Shown one piece after another: positions 10,601-22,383 of a stretch of DNA of 64,000 bases. The stretch is from Akanthomyces muscarius (lineage: Eukaryota > Ascomycota > Sordariomycetes > Hypocreales > Cordycipitaceae). The notes under the pieces were generated by a model. It was not told the DNA's origin, did no database searches, and saw only the letters and a list, made by a program, of their open reading frames with translations. The stretch lies in the NCBI RefSeq assembly GCF_028009165.1, contig NW_026611618.1, positions 1,612,001-1,676,000 on the forward strand. Direction: 5' to 3'. Made by a program: the position numbers and the translations under genes. The first letter of the stretch is position 1; every line of letters starts with the position of its first letter.

Positions 10601-11580
10601 TCTATCTCAAGTATCTGGCGTTGAACCGCATGGACAGTCTACCTGTGCTGCGGGAGCTGGTCCAAGGAAACAAGAGAAGGCAACTGCGGGCATGGGCAAA
10701 ACCGTACCATGTGTTCCTCGCGGGGCTGGTGTATGCTAAGAGTGCAAGGAAGCTCCAGGCCATGGGCGACCTGCCGACATATGTCTTGCAGAAGGCCACG
10801 CCAGGAGATATGCAGGCACTGGTGGTCATCATGACCTATACCGGCATGGAGACGAAATTCACAGCTATCCAACACGGATGGAAGCCAGGAGACGACATCA
10901 CATCTGCGGCAATCGCAGACTGGGCCGGGATCGCCTACGAGAGGGACTCTCTAGAGTACTTCCACCTCGGCATCCGAGAATTTCTGATCGATTTCGACTG
11001 TTGTATCCGGAAAGAGAACCGGGAAGAGAGCGTGCTCCGAACGACCCTACTCATGACGGTCCACTTCGCCATGCTCGACAAACAGAAAGCAGGGCCGATC
11101 GAGTACATATGCCGGGTCACCGCGGAGTTCTTTGAAGGATATATCGGCAGCGCTTACGAGGTTGGATTGTTCAGCGACGCGAACCAGGCGTACGCAAACA
11201 AGATGCTCGTCGCCAGCGACAGCCGGGACTCCGCCCTGCTGCGTCTCCTCCTCGTCACCATCTTCCAGTGCGCCCAGCAGGCCAACGAGAAGGGACAGGA
11301 CCGCTTTCTCAACATACCCTCGGCCGCGTGCTTGATCCTCTGCCAGGAAAACGCCACCGCCCACCGGTGGCTCATTGGCGAGGCCATCCCGGAGGAGATG
11401 GCGGCGTTGATAGCCCAGCAGCATCCGGGAGCGCTGCAGAGGCGGGCTTCTAAGGCTTTGATAGAGTGTCTGATCATTAGGAAACGGTACGGCTTGAACG
11501 CGCAGAAACAAAGTGCCGAGAAGCATCTGCGGTCCTTGCCGGAGGTTGAACATGTGATGAATCGCATACTGGGTGTATAA
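7606..11580 (+). CDS. NLR / STAND protein: PNP_UDP-type N-terminus, NACHT, ankyrin repeats, long unassigned C-terminus
   Basis: Single-exon ORF of 1324 aa starting at the first ATG. Residues ~1-300 form a nucleoside-phosphorylase-like domain, with GTAGGVPYTKDDVRLGDVVV, a CxxC stretch near residue 206, and the terminal IRGISDYADSH block. A NACHT domain follows: Walker A GGPGKGKTML near residue 380 and Walker B VVCVLDGLDECE near 482. Ankyrin repeats cover about 804-935 (for example NYGRTPLYWAVNGGHQEMVELLL). The last ~385 residues are not repeats I can recognise. In this architecture NTP binding and ankyrin-based sensing control the effector domain, and fungal relatives act in non-self recognition and programmed cell death. 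An oddity is FEKEATGL where the family usually has FEMEAAGL, which puts a Lys in place of the Met at the ribose side. Only two or three ankyrin units are clear, fewer than in most relatives. Confidence 0.93.
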   Translation: MTSREDYVVGWLCRLPVEVAAVKAALDCVHDNLPTDQDSDGNNNYILGNLQGHNVVVAYPKEYGKSSLADVTAQLHASYPSVRFNLMVGTAGGVPYTKDDVRLGDVVVSKSAAGWSGVLEYDVNGEQAKDQVTLGRPLDQPTLLLLTATGKAETAAIFEESKMLRYISEIVQKDPVTFARPGPEQDILFDANYDHATYESEEGGCSHCDPDRIRSRQPREGQNPVVHYGSIASTRHLTRSGAGRDQFASKHDILCFEKEATGLRNTAQYLVIRGISDYADSHSSDIWRAWAAATAAAYAREVLSFVPAASRTVPLVANAYAEAAAVLDTLLLTRPDVDRKSLIALKGRRVDGTCEWVTKHHHYQEWLADTSQPLLRISGGPGKGKTMLAIYITEVLQPLVDAGDNVLLYYFCSNRDNNRNTALTILRGIMHQWIDIEPHLAKEVKDSFEGAETAKYTISSFVALWRVFLTLLQQTTSSQVVCVLDGLDECERESLRQLLDAVGSYLSKSVEGSKPRLKLIILSRPQLPELESKLGRYQQIQLDASDTETTQDVERYIFAKVAELASEQDLSEEMVAQVQQSLLAGADGTFLWVAFVANELEGRSWSKIDEVLRKIPKGLGGIYQRLLRQVDDKEALAPILQWVVLAARPLTLKELAMAAGIEAVGIIPATEVIRRQLSVGGLLVKVEGDVVYLVHESAKEFFQSDQVNIKGIDMFHMGQETHRKLMQTCLAHVECGYGNSSTPDRDPFLSYASQYWPVHFHHAIHVIDSATELSRPFFRVNSPIWTEWLKVYWEQEKNGGSPPTFTLLHLAAYLGNVPWAKRLLGTHARLISRKDNYGRTPLYWAVNGGHQEMVELLLNHGAHVNFKDRSMLTALHIAVLGQNRDVVRVLLEHGAHIEAKGETGDTDTPLVRAILVNSREITEELLQQGARVDKLPSLLGVASLRGAMDSLDERVKELLGLQEQVLNARFKNSTRLVDLVTKGLVLSIRIPLILELMTLYLKYLALNRMDSLPVLRELVQGNKRRQLRAWAKPYHVFLAGLVYAKSARKLQAMGDLPTYVLQKATPGDMQALVVIMTYTGMETKFTAIQHGWKPGDDITSAAIADWAGIAYERDSLEYFHLGIREFLIDFDCCIRKENREESVLRTTLLMTVHFAMLDKQKAGPIEYICRVTAEFFEGYIGSAYEVGLFSDANQAYANKMLVASDSRDSALLRLLLVTIFQCAQQANEKGQDRFLNIPSAACLILCQENATAHRWLIGEAIPEEMAALIAQQHPGALQRRASKALIECLIIRKRYGLNAQKQSAEKHLRSLPEVEHVMNRILGV

Positions 11581-12414
11581 AGAATTGCGCGATGCGCACT
11601 CAGGGTTCTGTATCGCGGACAAATTTCATCAATTTAGCGTACTAATTATGGACAGAATTAATGTATTTGCGCACTCTCTGGTTGTGCCTACTATTGCAGG
11701 TAGTGATAGCACAGATGATGGATTTGCTGAGCATGTGGGGTGTGTCCTGTTCTATTCGTATGTTTCTTGCATGTAGACAAGGTCAGCCATGGCATTAGCG
11801 CCTGTTGTCTGTTCGTGCTAGAAATCATGCAAAAGAAATTAGATACCTGGGTAGAGTCTTAACGTGGCTGCGGGCTGTCGTGTAGCATGAGCACTCTACT
11901 GACAGCTACCGATAGCTGTTGTACTCAATGTTTCACTAGATATTGATTTCACACCCGGGACAGATTCGAGTATATCTGAACACAGCTGCCGGCATTTATT
12001 TTTATTTTTATTTTTCCAGTGCCACATGATTGGCTGCCTGGAGCTTTTTGTCTGTTGCCTGGTAGTGACCAGTAGCCAGCCACATTGTCTCTACCTAGGT
12101 ACCTAACAAGGCCGGAAGAGCAGCCTTATTACAGAGAGCCTGGCTCCCCGCCCACAGCACCTTTATGGCTGCGCCACGTGGAAACGCCCCCAATAACGGA
12201 GTGGCTCTTGCGGCCCTCACAATCCTCTGCTTCCATCACCACCGTCAATACCATAGCACCCATTTGTTTTGCATACACTCGCTCGCATTCGCCATCACTT
12301 CACGCCCTTGTTCCGCTGAGGAGGCGCCGCAGCCACCACCCTCGCTCACAGTACCATGCCATACTCTTCACGCCTCTAACCTAACCACTGCCAACCCCCG
12401 AGTCTCCCCCCACC
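11581..12414. other. Intergenic
   Basis: 3' flank of the NLR gene and promoter/leader of the DENN gene. Around 12200-12410 the sequence is C-rich and G-poor, as often seen in fungal 5' leaders. No gene is recognised. Confidence 0.5.
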
Positions 12415-14432
12415 ATGTCTTCCTCGCGACGTCCCGCGCCGCCGTCGGCTTCGACCTCGACCACCGCCCTCTCGTCGGCCGCTCTCCCGCCGCTCTCGGC
12501 GCTCTTCCTCATCAACTTTGACGTCAAGGCCGGCTACACCATCGTCTGGCAGCGCGCCGCGCCCGCCGTCGAGCTCGAGGGCCTCGTCGAGTACAAGTCG
12601 CTGCCCTCGGGCCTCCACACCGTCTCCAACGACCTCATTTACTTTGTCCACGGCACCCAGCATGCCGGCCTCAGCGCCTTTGTCAACGAGCCCACCGAGG
12701 AGGAGGAGCTGCGCAACGCGCGCATGATTGCCGTCGGCATCCTCGTCCCGCTGAGCTACGGACGTCTGGGCCGAGCTTGGCGCCATGCCGAGCACCTCAA
12801 AGACATGGCAGCGTACGTTGGGCATAACCTCCCAAGGCGCGCAATGTGAATTCTTGGTAGCTATGCTAACGGATAATCTAGTAAACTTGCCAAGGACGCA
12901 TCGCAGACGAAGCTCCTCGAACAATACTGGGACCAGCATCATGCTCCCGTCGACGGTGGCCCCAAGTCACCCGTGCCAAGTCTCCCTGCTTCGCCTGTTC
13001 AGGACCGCCGCGAACACAAGCGCAATAGATCTGCCTCTGATGGCGCCGCCCTGTCTGCAGGGCCTTCTGAACATAAACTTTCCACATACCATCCTGCCTG
13101 GAGTCTCGCGACCATGCTCGACACCTTTGGGCCGCTCGTCTTTCCCATATATCGCGCTGCCCTTTTGCGGAAGCGCATCCTAATTTCATGCCACGCTCCT
13201 GTTCACCAGATGTGTGATTTTGGTACGTCAGCTTCGTTACTTGGGATCTGAGCCCCAGCTAACAGCGCCAAGTATATAATCTCTCTGTTCTATCAAACAT
13301 ACCACTCTCCATCGCCGACGATCTCCCACCTTCTTCCACCTCGACACGTCTGCGACCTCTCTTCACAATTGGCGTCCATGATATTCCGTTCCTAGTCGAA
13401 GACCACAAGGCCGCCAAGCGCCAACGCCTTAATCCGGATGCAGACGACGAGTCCGGCTGCGGCTGGATTGCCTGCACCACAGACAGCATCCTTGCCGTCA
13501 AAGACACACTCTGGGACATGCTCATCACCATCCCACTAGAGCATACAACGGACGGGAACGAAAAGGCTTGGCCGCTGGTAGAGTGCCCGCGCGGCACACC
13601 CATCAAGGCAACGCAACGTGATCTGAGACGATTCAGCGCCCTGCGCGCCGGTCTGGCGCAGTTGGCTGCCGCCGAGGATCAAGACGCGCAGCGACCAGAT
13701 TCGAATACCTCCGATCCCTCACCCGCCAGGCTCTCCACAAGTCACTCGGCCCGTCTGGTACGGGAAGAGGACGACGAGTCCATGGACCAGATTGTGGAAC
13801 CCCCGAGCTGGTCCGCCCTCGCCTACAACGGCTTCATGTGGTGGGCGAGCGCCGGCGAGCAGATTCGCTCCGAGGAGCAGGAGGAGGCCGCCCGCGACGC
13901 CGCTCTGCTCGCAGACCTCGGCAGCGGCAGCGGCAGCGGCCCCTCGATGCACATGCCGCAGTCGCCGTCTCGCACCGACCTGGCCCTCACCGACTCGATT
14001 GCCTCGCTCACCCGTCACGACGCCTCCGCCGACGGTGACGCCACCATTGAGCTCGCTATAGTTGCCTACTTCCACCGCCTCACCACGCAAATCGTCTCCG
14101 TGCTCGCCGACGTCGTCGAGAGCACCGACGAGGCGTATCCGTCCGACGACCCGGAGCGGTACACTGACGAGGACGACGAGGATGAGGCGGACCTCTTGCT
14201 GCCGGGCCAGGACAGCAATCGCGACGCGGACGGCTCGGCGGACACGCAGCGGCAAGAGGAAGGGGTGCTGGAGACGATCAAGGTCGACAGCCACGCCATG
14301 GAGAGCATGGGCCTCGACGTGTGGAGCGCGAGCGATGCCGGCTTCGTGCGGGATCTCGCGCAGCGCTACTTTGGGCGCGATGCGACGATAGAAGCCAAAG
14401 GCGTCGAAGTGTGTGGTGTGCGAGTGTGCTAG
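12415..14432 (+). CDS. DENN domain protein of the DENN11/LCHN family (DUF4484 C-terminus)
   Basis: Exons are 12415-12812, 12882-13222 and 13273-14432, giving 632 aa. Introns are 69 and 50 nt with GTACGT donors and GCTAAC branch sites. The N-terminal third has the family core: FLINFDVKAGYTIVWQR, then LEGLVEYKSLPSGLHTV, the FVHGTQHAGLSAFVN block and VGILVPLSYGRLGRAW. The second exon is partly disordered and then resumes with LATMLDTFGPLVFPIYRAALLRKRIL. The C-terminal half includes WIACTTDSILAVKDTLWDMLITIPL and an acidic linker, matching DUF4484. Family members are presumed Rab exchange factors in membrane traffic; yeast Anr2 is the distant relative I would compare. The cargo or GTPase cannot be deduced here. 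Confidence 0.9.
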
Positions 14433-14986
14433 ATTTGTTCTTTTCATTTTGTTGTTTTCCCGCTTTTATTATACTATACCTGAATGTCTTTCAGCCTAGA
14501 CATTGTAAATTCGTTTTAGGGGGATGAGGAAGTTGTATTGCATGCAGGGGTTGTATTCAGTTATTTCAAGGAACTTTCCTCGGCCAGGCCTTTTTTATAT
14601 ATACGTTTAGTCGGACTAGTCGGAAATTTTCGAATATATAATTACACGGAGGTCTATCTCTTTACATTTCCTGCCTGCACTGATGGGTAGATTTTTTTTT
14701 ATATCATTTCTTTGTGCCTCTTTAAAGTCCTGCCTACTTTCCGTCTCTCTCGCCGGGCAGAACCTCTAAAATGCCCAGCCATGTTATAAATAAATAAAAA
14801 CCCAACATGAACAAGGAAAGAAGAAACAAGGCGTCGCCCCACACTGACAACACTGAAACAAAACGATTGCAGGAAAGAGAAAAAAAAAGAATCATGCATT
14901 CTACCTCTTTTTTCTCTACGGCTCTCTCCACATTAACCATCCGCCGTCACACACATACACAGACACAGACACTACTACAACATCAT
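14433..14986. other. Intergenic between convergent genes
   Basis: Shared 3' flank of the DENN11 and SEC63 genes. It is AT-rich in places, with no ORF of note. Confidence 0.5.
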
Positions 14987-17360
14987 CTATGATTCGTCCT
15001 CAGTGTCCGTGTTGGTATCGCTCGTGTCGTTGGCGTCGTCGTCTGTGCCACTCTCCTCGTCCGAGTCGTCCTCGTCTACTTGCTGCTGCTGCTGCTGCTG
15101 CTTCCGTCTCTTCGGTTGGGGAGCCTGTCCAGTCTTCATGGCGTGCATCTGACCAGCAATAGAATCTACAAAAACGTTAGCTTTCTTCGTGACATCTTGG
15201 TGGGTTGGTAAAACAAAAAAAAGAACTTACCCTCTTCTGGCTCGGATATCTCATCCTCGGCCTCAATCTGGGCCGCCTTGCTCGCCTCCTCGACGACGAG
15301 CGTCACCTCCATCTTGGTGTCGAAGCCGACGTACGAGTCGCAGACGACGTGCATGACAAAGGTGTAGTGGCCGGCCTGGGGCGGGGCCGCAAACTGCGCC
15401 TTGAGCGTCTGCATGGCAAACGTGGGCTTGCCGCTCTCGTCAAAGATGGGCTGGTCAAACTCGTCAAAGATAAAGGGCGGGACGGCGAGCTTGCCCTGCT
15501 TGGAGTCGCTGAGGAAGGCGTACCACTTGGGCGTCTGCACGCGGGCGTAGTGGGGGGCAAAGACCTGGGGCGGCGTGACCGTCTGCTCCTCGACCGAGAC
15601 GGGCTTGCCGTCGGGGCCCTTGATCGTCTTCTTCTTGCGGCCCATGAGCGCCTCGAGGTCGTCCTCGGCCGGGTCCACGTCCTCGAGGTCCAGCTCGTCA
15701 ACGGTGGGGACCTTTTCGGTGCCGGGCGGGATGAAGCGGCCCTTGATGACAAGGCTGACGAGCGACGAGGGGATGATGCAGCGCTCGCCCGTCACCTTGA
15801 AGAAGGCCTTGGCGACGCGGAGGTAGGGGATCTGCTTGCCGACGGCGACGCTCGTCTTGTACTGCTCCTCGGTGAGGCGGCCCTTGCCGACGGCCAGCTG
15901 GCGGCGCTGCGCATCGGGGAGGTCCATGAACTGCTGCACCGTCATGTGCGTCTTGGAGTCGCCCTCGACCTCCATGGCGATCTTGGGCGTGAAGTGGGGG
16001 AGCTGGAGGAGCGGCGAGGCCTTGGGCGGCATGGCCTGGATGAGGTGCTGGTTGGCGAGGAATGAGCCGGCAATGGGGCCGATGTTTCCGTAGGCGAGCG
16101 CGATGGCGGCAAAGGACTGGTTGAGGGTGCGGGCGATGGGGACAATCTCGTACATGGCCTTGGTCAGCGCGGCGTCGTCGAGCTCGACGCGGCCGAGGTA
16201 GGCCCAGAGAAGGGCCAGCGTCTTGCGGCGCACGCCGTTGTCGAGGTCCTCGAGCTTCTGCTTGTCCTTGACAGCGAAGCCGGCCGCAAAGGGCGACGCC
16301 TCGCCGGCCGCGGTGATGCGCGACTCAATCTTGGATAGGCCCGACTCGGCGAGATCGCCCTTGAGGACCTGGTCGTACTCCTTGCCGGCGGAGAGGGCGC
16401 TGATGATGCCGCCCTCGTCCATGGTCTCGTCGTACTGGCGGAACAAGTTGTTGGCGCTCTCCATGAGGACACCCTCCTTGGAGCGGCGCATCGTGCCGTA
16501 CCACCATGAGCCGACGACATACGGGAGGAGGATGCCAAGGAGACCGGTGTAGAGGAGGATGAGATACTTGCCGTTGCCGTCCGAGATGATCCACTGGGGC
16601 AGGGCGATGCCGATGCTGAAGCTCTGCTTGCCGTCGGGGTGGCCGAACTGGATGTAGTTGTTGCGGACATCCTCGTCGGTGAGCGCTTGGTAGGCCTTGG
16701 TGAGCTCGACGTAGTGGTCGTTCATGGACTCGGCCGTCTCGTTCTTGGCGGGGTCGGGGCGGACCTTGTCGGGGTGGAATTTGACGGATAATTTCTTGTA
16801 GTGGGATTTGATTTGCTTTTCGTTCAAGGACTGTGCAGAGGGAACAATAAAAGTTAGCAATTAATTGAAGGGTGGTCGCGGGTCTTTCCACCCAGAGGTG
16901 GTCTCGGGTCAACGTACGTCTGAGATGCCGAGGATGTCATAAGGATTCCAGATCTTGTTGACGACGGGCGTCGTCGTCATGATAAGGTAGGCCATGGCGC
17001 CCATAAGGGCCCAGCCGCCGAGCGCAACGATGGCGCGCGTGATCCTGCGCTGCTTGCGCTTCTGCTTTGCCCGCAGCGCGTCGACGACGTCGGCATGTTT
17101 TTGCTTGTAGTCGGTCTTGATGGCCTGCGCCTGGTTGCCGCTGTCGCTGCTGGAGCGGAGGAGGGAGTATGTCAAGGGGAGCGTAACGAGGCCGCTGAGG
17201 GTGAGTATGAAGAAGGGGAAGAATTGGGCCTGGGGAGGGCAAGAGGTGTTAGCACACTGCATCGTGACAAGTTTCTGGCTGCCTCCATGGCCCTGGCGGC
17301 GACAGATTGGCCTTGGATTGTAGGGCTCACCTCGTTATCGTATGAGTAGTCGGAACTCAT
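14987..17360 (-). CDS. SEC63: Sec63, ER protein-translocation subunit with luminal J domain
   Basis: Exons are 17360-17331, 17229-16918, 16830-15231 and 15165-14987, giving 706 aa. The first exon is only 30 nt and encodes ten residues (MSSDYSYDNE). Membrane segments lie near residues 13-34, 78-98 and 200-225. The J domain begins around PYDILGISD and carries HPD at about residues 133-135 in KFHPDK, the BiP-stimulating motif. Large Sec63/Brl cytosolic domains follow, ending in an acidic tail that includes seven consecutive Gln encoded by a CAG-rich run near 15091-15111. In the Sec61/Sec62/Sec63 complex it recruits luminal Hsp70 for post-translational import. The acidic C-terminus fits the known Sec62-binding tail, which is under CK2 control in yeast. 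Spacing, length and topology are all typical. Confidence 0.97.
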
Positions 17361-18181
17361 CGTGGCGACTGCCGGCCAAGGCTAGGCCTGGCGATACGAG
17401 TCGGCGAAAGGGTAAGAGACTTGTAAAGGGAGAACGGTTTTGCGGCCGGCTGAGAGGGTATCCAGAATTCGAGGGGCGTAATCTCCTGGATCGGGAAACG
17501 AGCAGTTGCGAATGCCCAGGGCGATTGGCGACAAAGTGCAAATCGAGAGAACGTCGCCGGGGGGGGAGAGAAGACGACAGATCTCCGTCGTATAGTTGGC
17601 AAGGTAAAGAAAGGAAAAGAAAGGCAAGACTAAAATGCCGTCTGGACAATGTGTCACGAACTATTTCCCCGAGCCAGAACAAGTAACGTGGTGGTTTCGA
17701 GAAGGCCAGCTAGCAAGGTCGGGCGATCGGATTATCCGTGGCAGTGGCCACTCTTTTCGCCCTCCCCACAATGCCGCCACGGTGTTCTCAAGGCTGGCTG
17801 GCGTCAGCGGCCTTGTCGTAGCGTGTTACTTACTGGCTTTGCCTGTGCCTCTGCCGGCTGCTAAACCGAATCAGACTGGCGCTAGCGGGCCTAAAGTGCC
17901 TCTGCGCATGCTTACCCCTGTGGCGGTCAACTTTCTTGCTTGGGCCTATTCCGAAGGCTGCGGCATTCCTTACATTCTTTACATTCTTTAAATAAAAAGC
18001 ATATTTACATACTTGCGTTGCGATATCAATTGTAAAGCAATTCTATTGCCCTGATATGCGTATAGAAAAGCACGCTACCCAATTCAGCGCCAAGCCGGAC
18101 ACTGTATGCTCAATCTATCTTGTAATCTGTCAATACCACAAAGGAAAAAAAGTAACGACCGGCCCTGTGCAATTGCCTGCT
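17361..18181. other. Intergenic
   Basis: SEC63 promoter side and 3' flank of the lipase gene. Two tandem copies of a TTACATTCTT-like unit sit at about 17967-17989. No gene is recognised. Confidence 0.5.
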
Positions 18182-20756
18182 TCACCTCTTCTTGATGAAC
18201 AATCCTGCGTCTTCCTCTGCCGCCTCCGCTGCCTCTCCATGTTCATCCTCCACAATCACCTCCTCATCCACATCCGTAGTCTCCTCCTCCGTCGTCGCCC
18301 CGTTGCCGCTCGTCGTCATCATCTCGCCGACCAGGATGCTCCTCAAATCATCCTCGCTCAGGATCCTCTCCAGGCTGCCCCTGCGCACCCACGGCCTGGA
18401 CTCGACGCGGCCCTGGTCAATCAGCCTCTCAATCTTGAGCCTGTTGCCGATGAACTTGAGCGTCGGAAACGCGCCCTGCTTTCCCTCGTGCAGCATGCGC
18501 GCCAGCCGCGCCGAGTCCGGGTCCGACAGGATGTGGTAAAAGTCCGACGGCACCGACTTGGGCCAGATTGTAATGGTGCCGCTAAACTGCTGCAGCCACA
18601 GCTGGCTCCAGTCCTGGCCGAGCGGCCGCGGCAGCAGCTCTGCGTGACGGATGAAGCGCAGCCACTTGTTCATGTCCAGCTTGAGATAGTGCTCCGTCGC
18701 CGACATGAGGAAGCCGCCGCGCCAGCCGCGGCCCTTGCGGTGCGTCACCGGGTGGCCCACGCTGCCGCGCGACGAGAAGAAGAAGAGGTTGACGTGCGGG
18801 TTCACCTGGCTGACAATCGTAAAGTTGACGTTAAAGTGCGTGTTGAGCGCCTTGATAGGAATGTCGGTCCGCAGGCTGCCGTCCTTCCACTTGTGACCAA
18901 ACGAGTACGGCGCGAGCGTCCCGTTGGGGTTCTTCATCATCAGAACCACTGGGTTCAGGATGCCGGGGACCGCCGCCGACGCCAGTACCGCCGACCAGAT
19001 GACGCAGTCTGGACTCGTCAGGTAGTTGCACAGAATCGTCGGCGAGTGCGGGTCGGCCGGCACGCAGCTGACGTTGAGGATGCGCCCGGTGCGCTCGTAG
19101 GCCTCGCGAAAGGTCATGGAGCCGCGTGTCCACCAGCTGCACTGCGCCGCCCACTTGACAGAGTCGAAGCGCGCGCCGGTGCGCCACCACCGCGGAAACC
19201 ACGTCGAGATGCCCTCGGAGCAGGCATTGATCTGCGACGCGAGCGATGGCACAAGCAGCTTGTCCAGCTCCTCATTCGTTCGCGTGGCGACGAGGCCAGC
19301 AATGAGAGCGCCGCCGCTAGTGCCCGTAATGACATCCGGGAGCAGGTCAGCGTCCAGCAGCGCTCGAACGAGGCCAAAGTGGTAATACGCAAAGCTCGCG
19401 CCGCCCGACAGGCAGAGCGCCGTTCTTCCAAAGTTGGCCTGCACGTGCTTGAACAAGACTCTCTTCTCCTCCATCGAAAGCTGCTTCGTGCTGAGCAGAA
19501 ATTTGAGACTTCTCTCCACTGTGCCACGCGTAAGTCTTTGTCAAGATACCAACAAGTCAATGAGAAAACTTACCCTCGTCGACGAAATTTTGAACGAGAT
19601 TCTTGGTTCCGTAGTACGTCTGGCTGTACAGCTTTGGATTGTCAATACCCACAAAGTTGTTCTTGACGCACGCCTCGGTGAGCGCCTTGAGCTCCTCCAC
19701 GGCTCGGGTTCCCTCCCCTCCACTTCCTGCTCCCTTGCCCACCTTGGCCGCCGCGGCCGCCACCGTATCCTTTTCCTCCGTCTCCGCCTTGGCTCTCGTC
19801 TTCTTCATCTGGTCCCAGACGCGCTTCACAGTCTTGCTGTCGTAGTATGCAAAGTCATTCTCCTCGCGCCACGTCTTGCGGCCTAGAAACGCATCCAGCG
19901 CCCGCGCCGCGCGCACCCACTCCTGGTACGTCGTGGCCTTGCGCAGCTCCCGCCGCAGGCTCTCGCGCTGGCCGCGCCACGTAAAGAACTGCTCGTAGAC
20001 GACAATATAGAACCGCGTGGCCAGGTACAGCACTCCCAGGATCAGGAGCCAGCCAAAGACGAACAGCAGCAGTGGCCACTTGGCCAGGAGGTACAGGTAC
20101 CCGTCGCGCGTCTCGTCTTTGCTGCGTGTGCCGAGCAGGCCCTCCACAGCACGCTTGGCCCGTCTGCGCCTCTTCTTGGGTCTGGTCGTCGCCGACCCGG
20201 CGCTGCTAGCCGCTGCCGGCTTGCGTTTGCTCTTCCGGTAGAAACGCGAGCTAATGGGCGCCCAGTCGTTCTGCGCCGTCACAAATGTGCCGTGTCCGCC
20301 GGGCGCCGGTGAGGAAGCTCGCGCAGCCGCCGCCGCGTCGCTACTAAAGTCGCCATTTGCAGCGGCTGCTGCCGCCGCCGTGGCCAGCGCGCTGCTGTCG
20401 TTGTTGTCGCCGTCGTCGAAGCCAGCGCCGAGGCTCTGCGAGTCGCGCCGGGTTATGCTAAAGGACCCGGGGCTCTTGGGCGAGCGCAGCATGTCGTGCG
20501 AACCGCGCCGCGAGTGCTGCGCTAGGTTCTGTGCGGCGCTGTGATCGGGTGCCAGCAGCGCCGTCTCAAAGGCGGCCATGTCGCCTGGTGAGAGGAATTC
20601 GTGGTTCGCATCGGGGAGGCGCGAGACGTCAAACGCCTCGGGAGGAAATCCATAGTTGGGTGGCAACGAAGAAGCCGAGGGAGAAGCCGTCGTCGATGTT
20701 GCGGCCTTGGGCGGCGCCGCCTTTGGCTTGGACTTTTCCTTGTCTCTGCTCGGCAT
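18182..20756 (-). CDS. Patatin-like phospholipase / triacylglycerol lipase (Tgl3/4/5 type, DUF3336 + patatin)
   Basis: Exons are 20756-19574 and 19518-18182 (intron 55 nt, donor GTAAGT), giving 839 aa. The start is the ATG of MPSRDKEKSK; the longer open frame upstream has no ATG. Residues 1-215 are disordered and basic towards the end. One membrane-inserting segment lies at about 226-250 (WPLLLFVFGWLLILGVLYLA). A DUF3336-like region follows, with RKTWREENDFAYYDSKTV. The patatin domain has the Gly-rich oxyanion loop CLSGGASFAYYHFG, the nucleophile in GTSGG (Ser ~462) and the second catalytic residue in KDGSLRTD (Asp ~607). The C-terminal tail is acidic. By family it should hydrolyse triacylglycerol or phospholipid at lipid droplets or the ER. 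Confidence 0.93.
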
Positions 20757-21369
20757 GGCTATATAGTTGATCTCGCCAGGCGAGGCCAAGCTGCTAAATC
20801 ATTGCCGTCGTTGAGGGTTAGAGGAAAGTGGATCTGGAAAAGCCGTGGCAGAGTGTTGTTCATCAGATGATTGGTGTGGTGTGCGTAAAGCTCAGATGAA
20901 AAACACAAGAGCCGGATAACGGCTATTTGCAGGTCGAGTTATGTGGTGTCGTAGCTGGATTGCCCTCCATGACGTCGGGTGACATAGCTTTCTGTTGGGG
21001 GAGCTTCTGCGCTGGGCGGGTCCCTGTTCTCGCCCTCGGAAGTCGCCCAGCGCCAATGCCCAGCACGGCTGGACGGCGCAACTATCGGTGGCCACCGGTG
21101 GCAACCTCGTAATCACTGAACCCTCGACAGCAACGCCCATGCCATAGTTAGCTGTAGTTGCTTGTCAAATTTCCTTCCTTAGATATTCTACGGGCAGCAA
21201 ACAGCGATTCACATCCAGGTGGCCGAATGGGACAGTGTAACGTATCCAGTATTAATATAGGTTTTTTTTTACTACCAAACTTCGCCAAAGGGTAATGCTG
21301 AGTCTCATAAAACATTTCTTAATCGCACAAGTGGCTCCTTCCCGCACTACTCCGCCTAATACAGAACTC
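20757..21369. other. Intergenic
   Basis: Promoter side of the lipase gene and 3' flank of SAR1. I see no gene or repeat beyond short T runs near 21260. Confidence 0.5.

Positions 21370-22383
<1,014 letters not shown>

Noticed and set aside
13719..14447. 242-codon minus-strand open frame within the DENN11 gene
   Set aside because: It is antisense to a conserved exon and has no motif of its own.
15205..16065. 286-codon plus-strand open frame opposite SEC63
   Set aside because: It lies wholly within the Sec63 third exon, and its repetitive Leu/Gly/Arg/Asp composition is typical of an antisense shadow.
17967..17989. Short tandem TTACATTCTT-like units as a regulatory array
   Set aside because: Only two copies, so chance is likely.
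18056..19666. 536-codon plus-strand open frame opposite the lipase gene
   Set aside because: It is Arg/Ala/Val-rich antisense translation of a GC-rich coding exon, while the minus strand carries an intact patatin domain with catalytic motifs.
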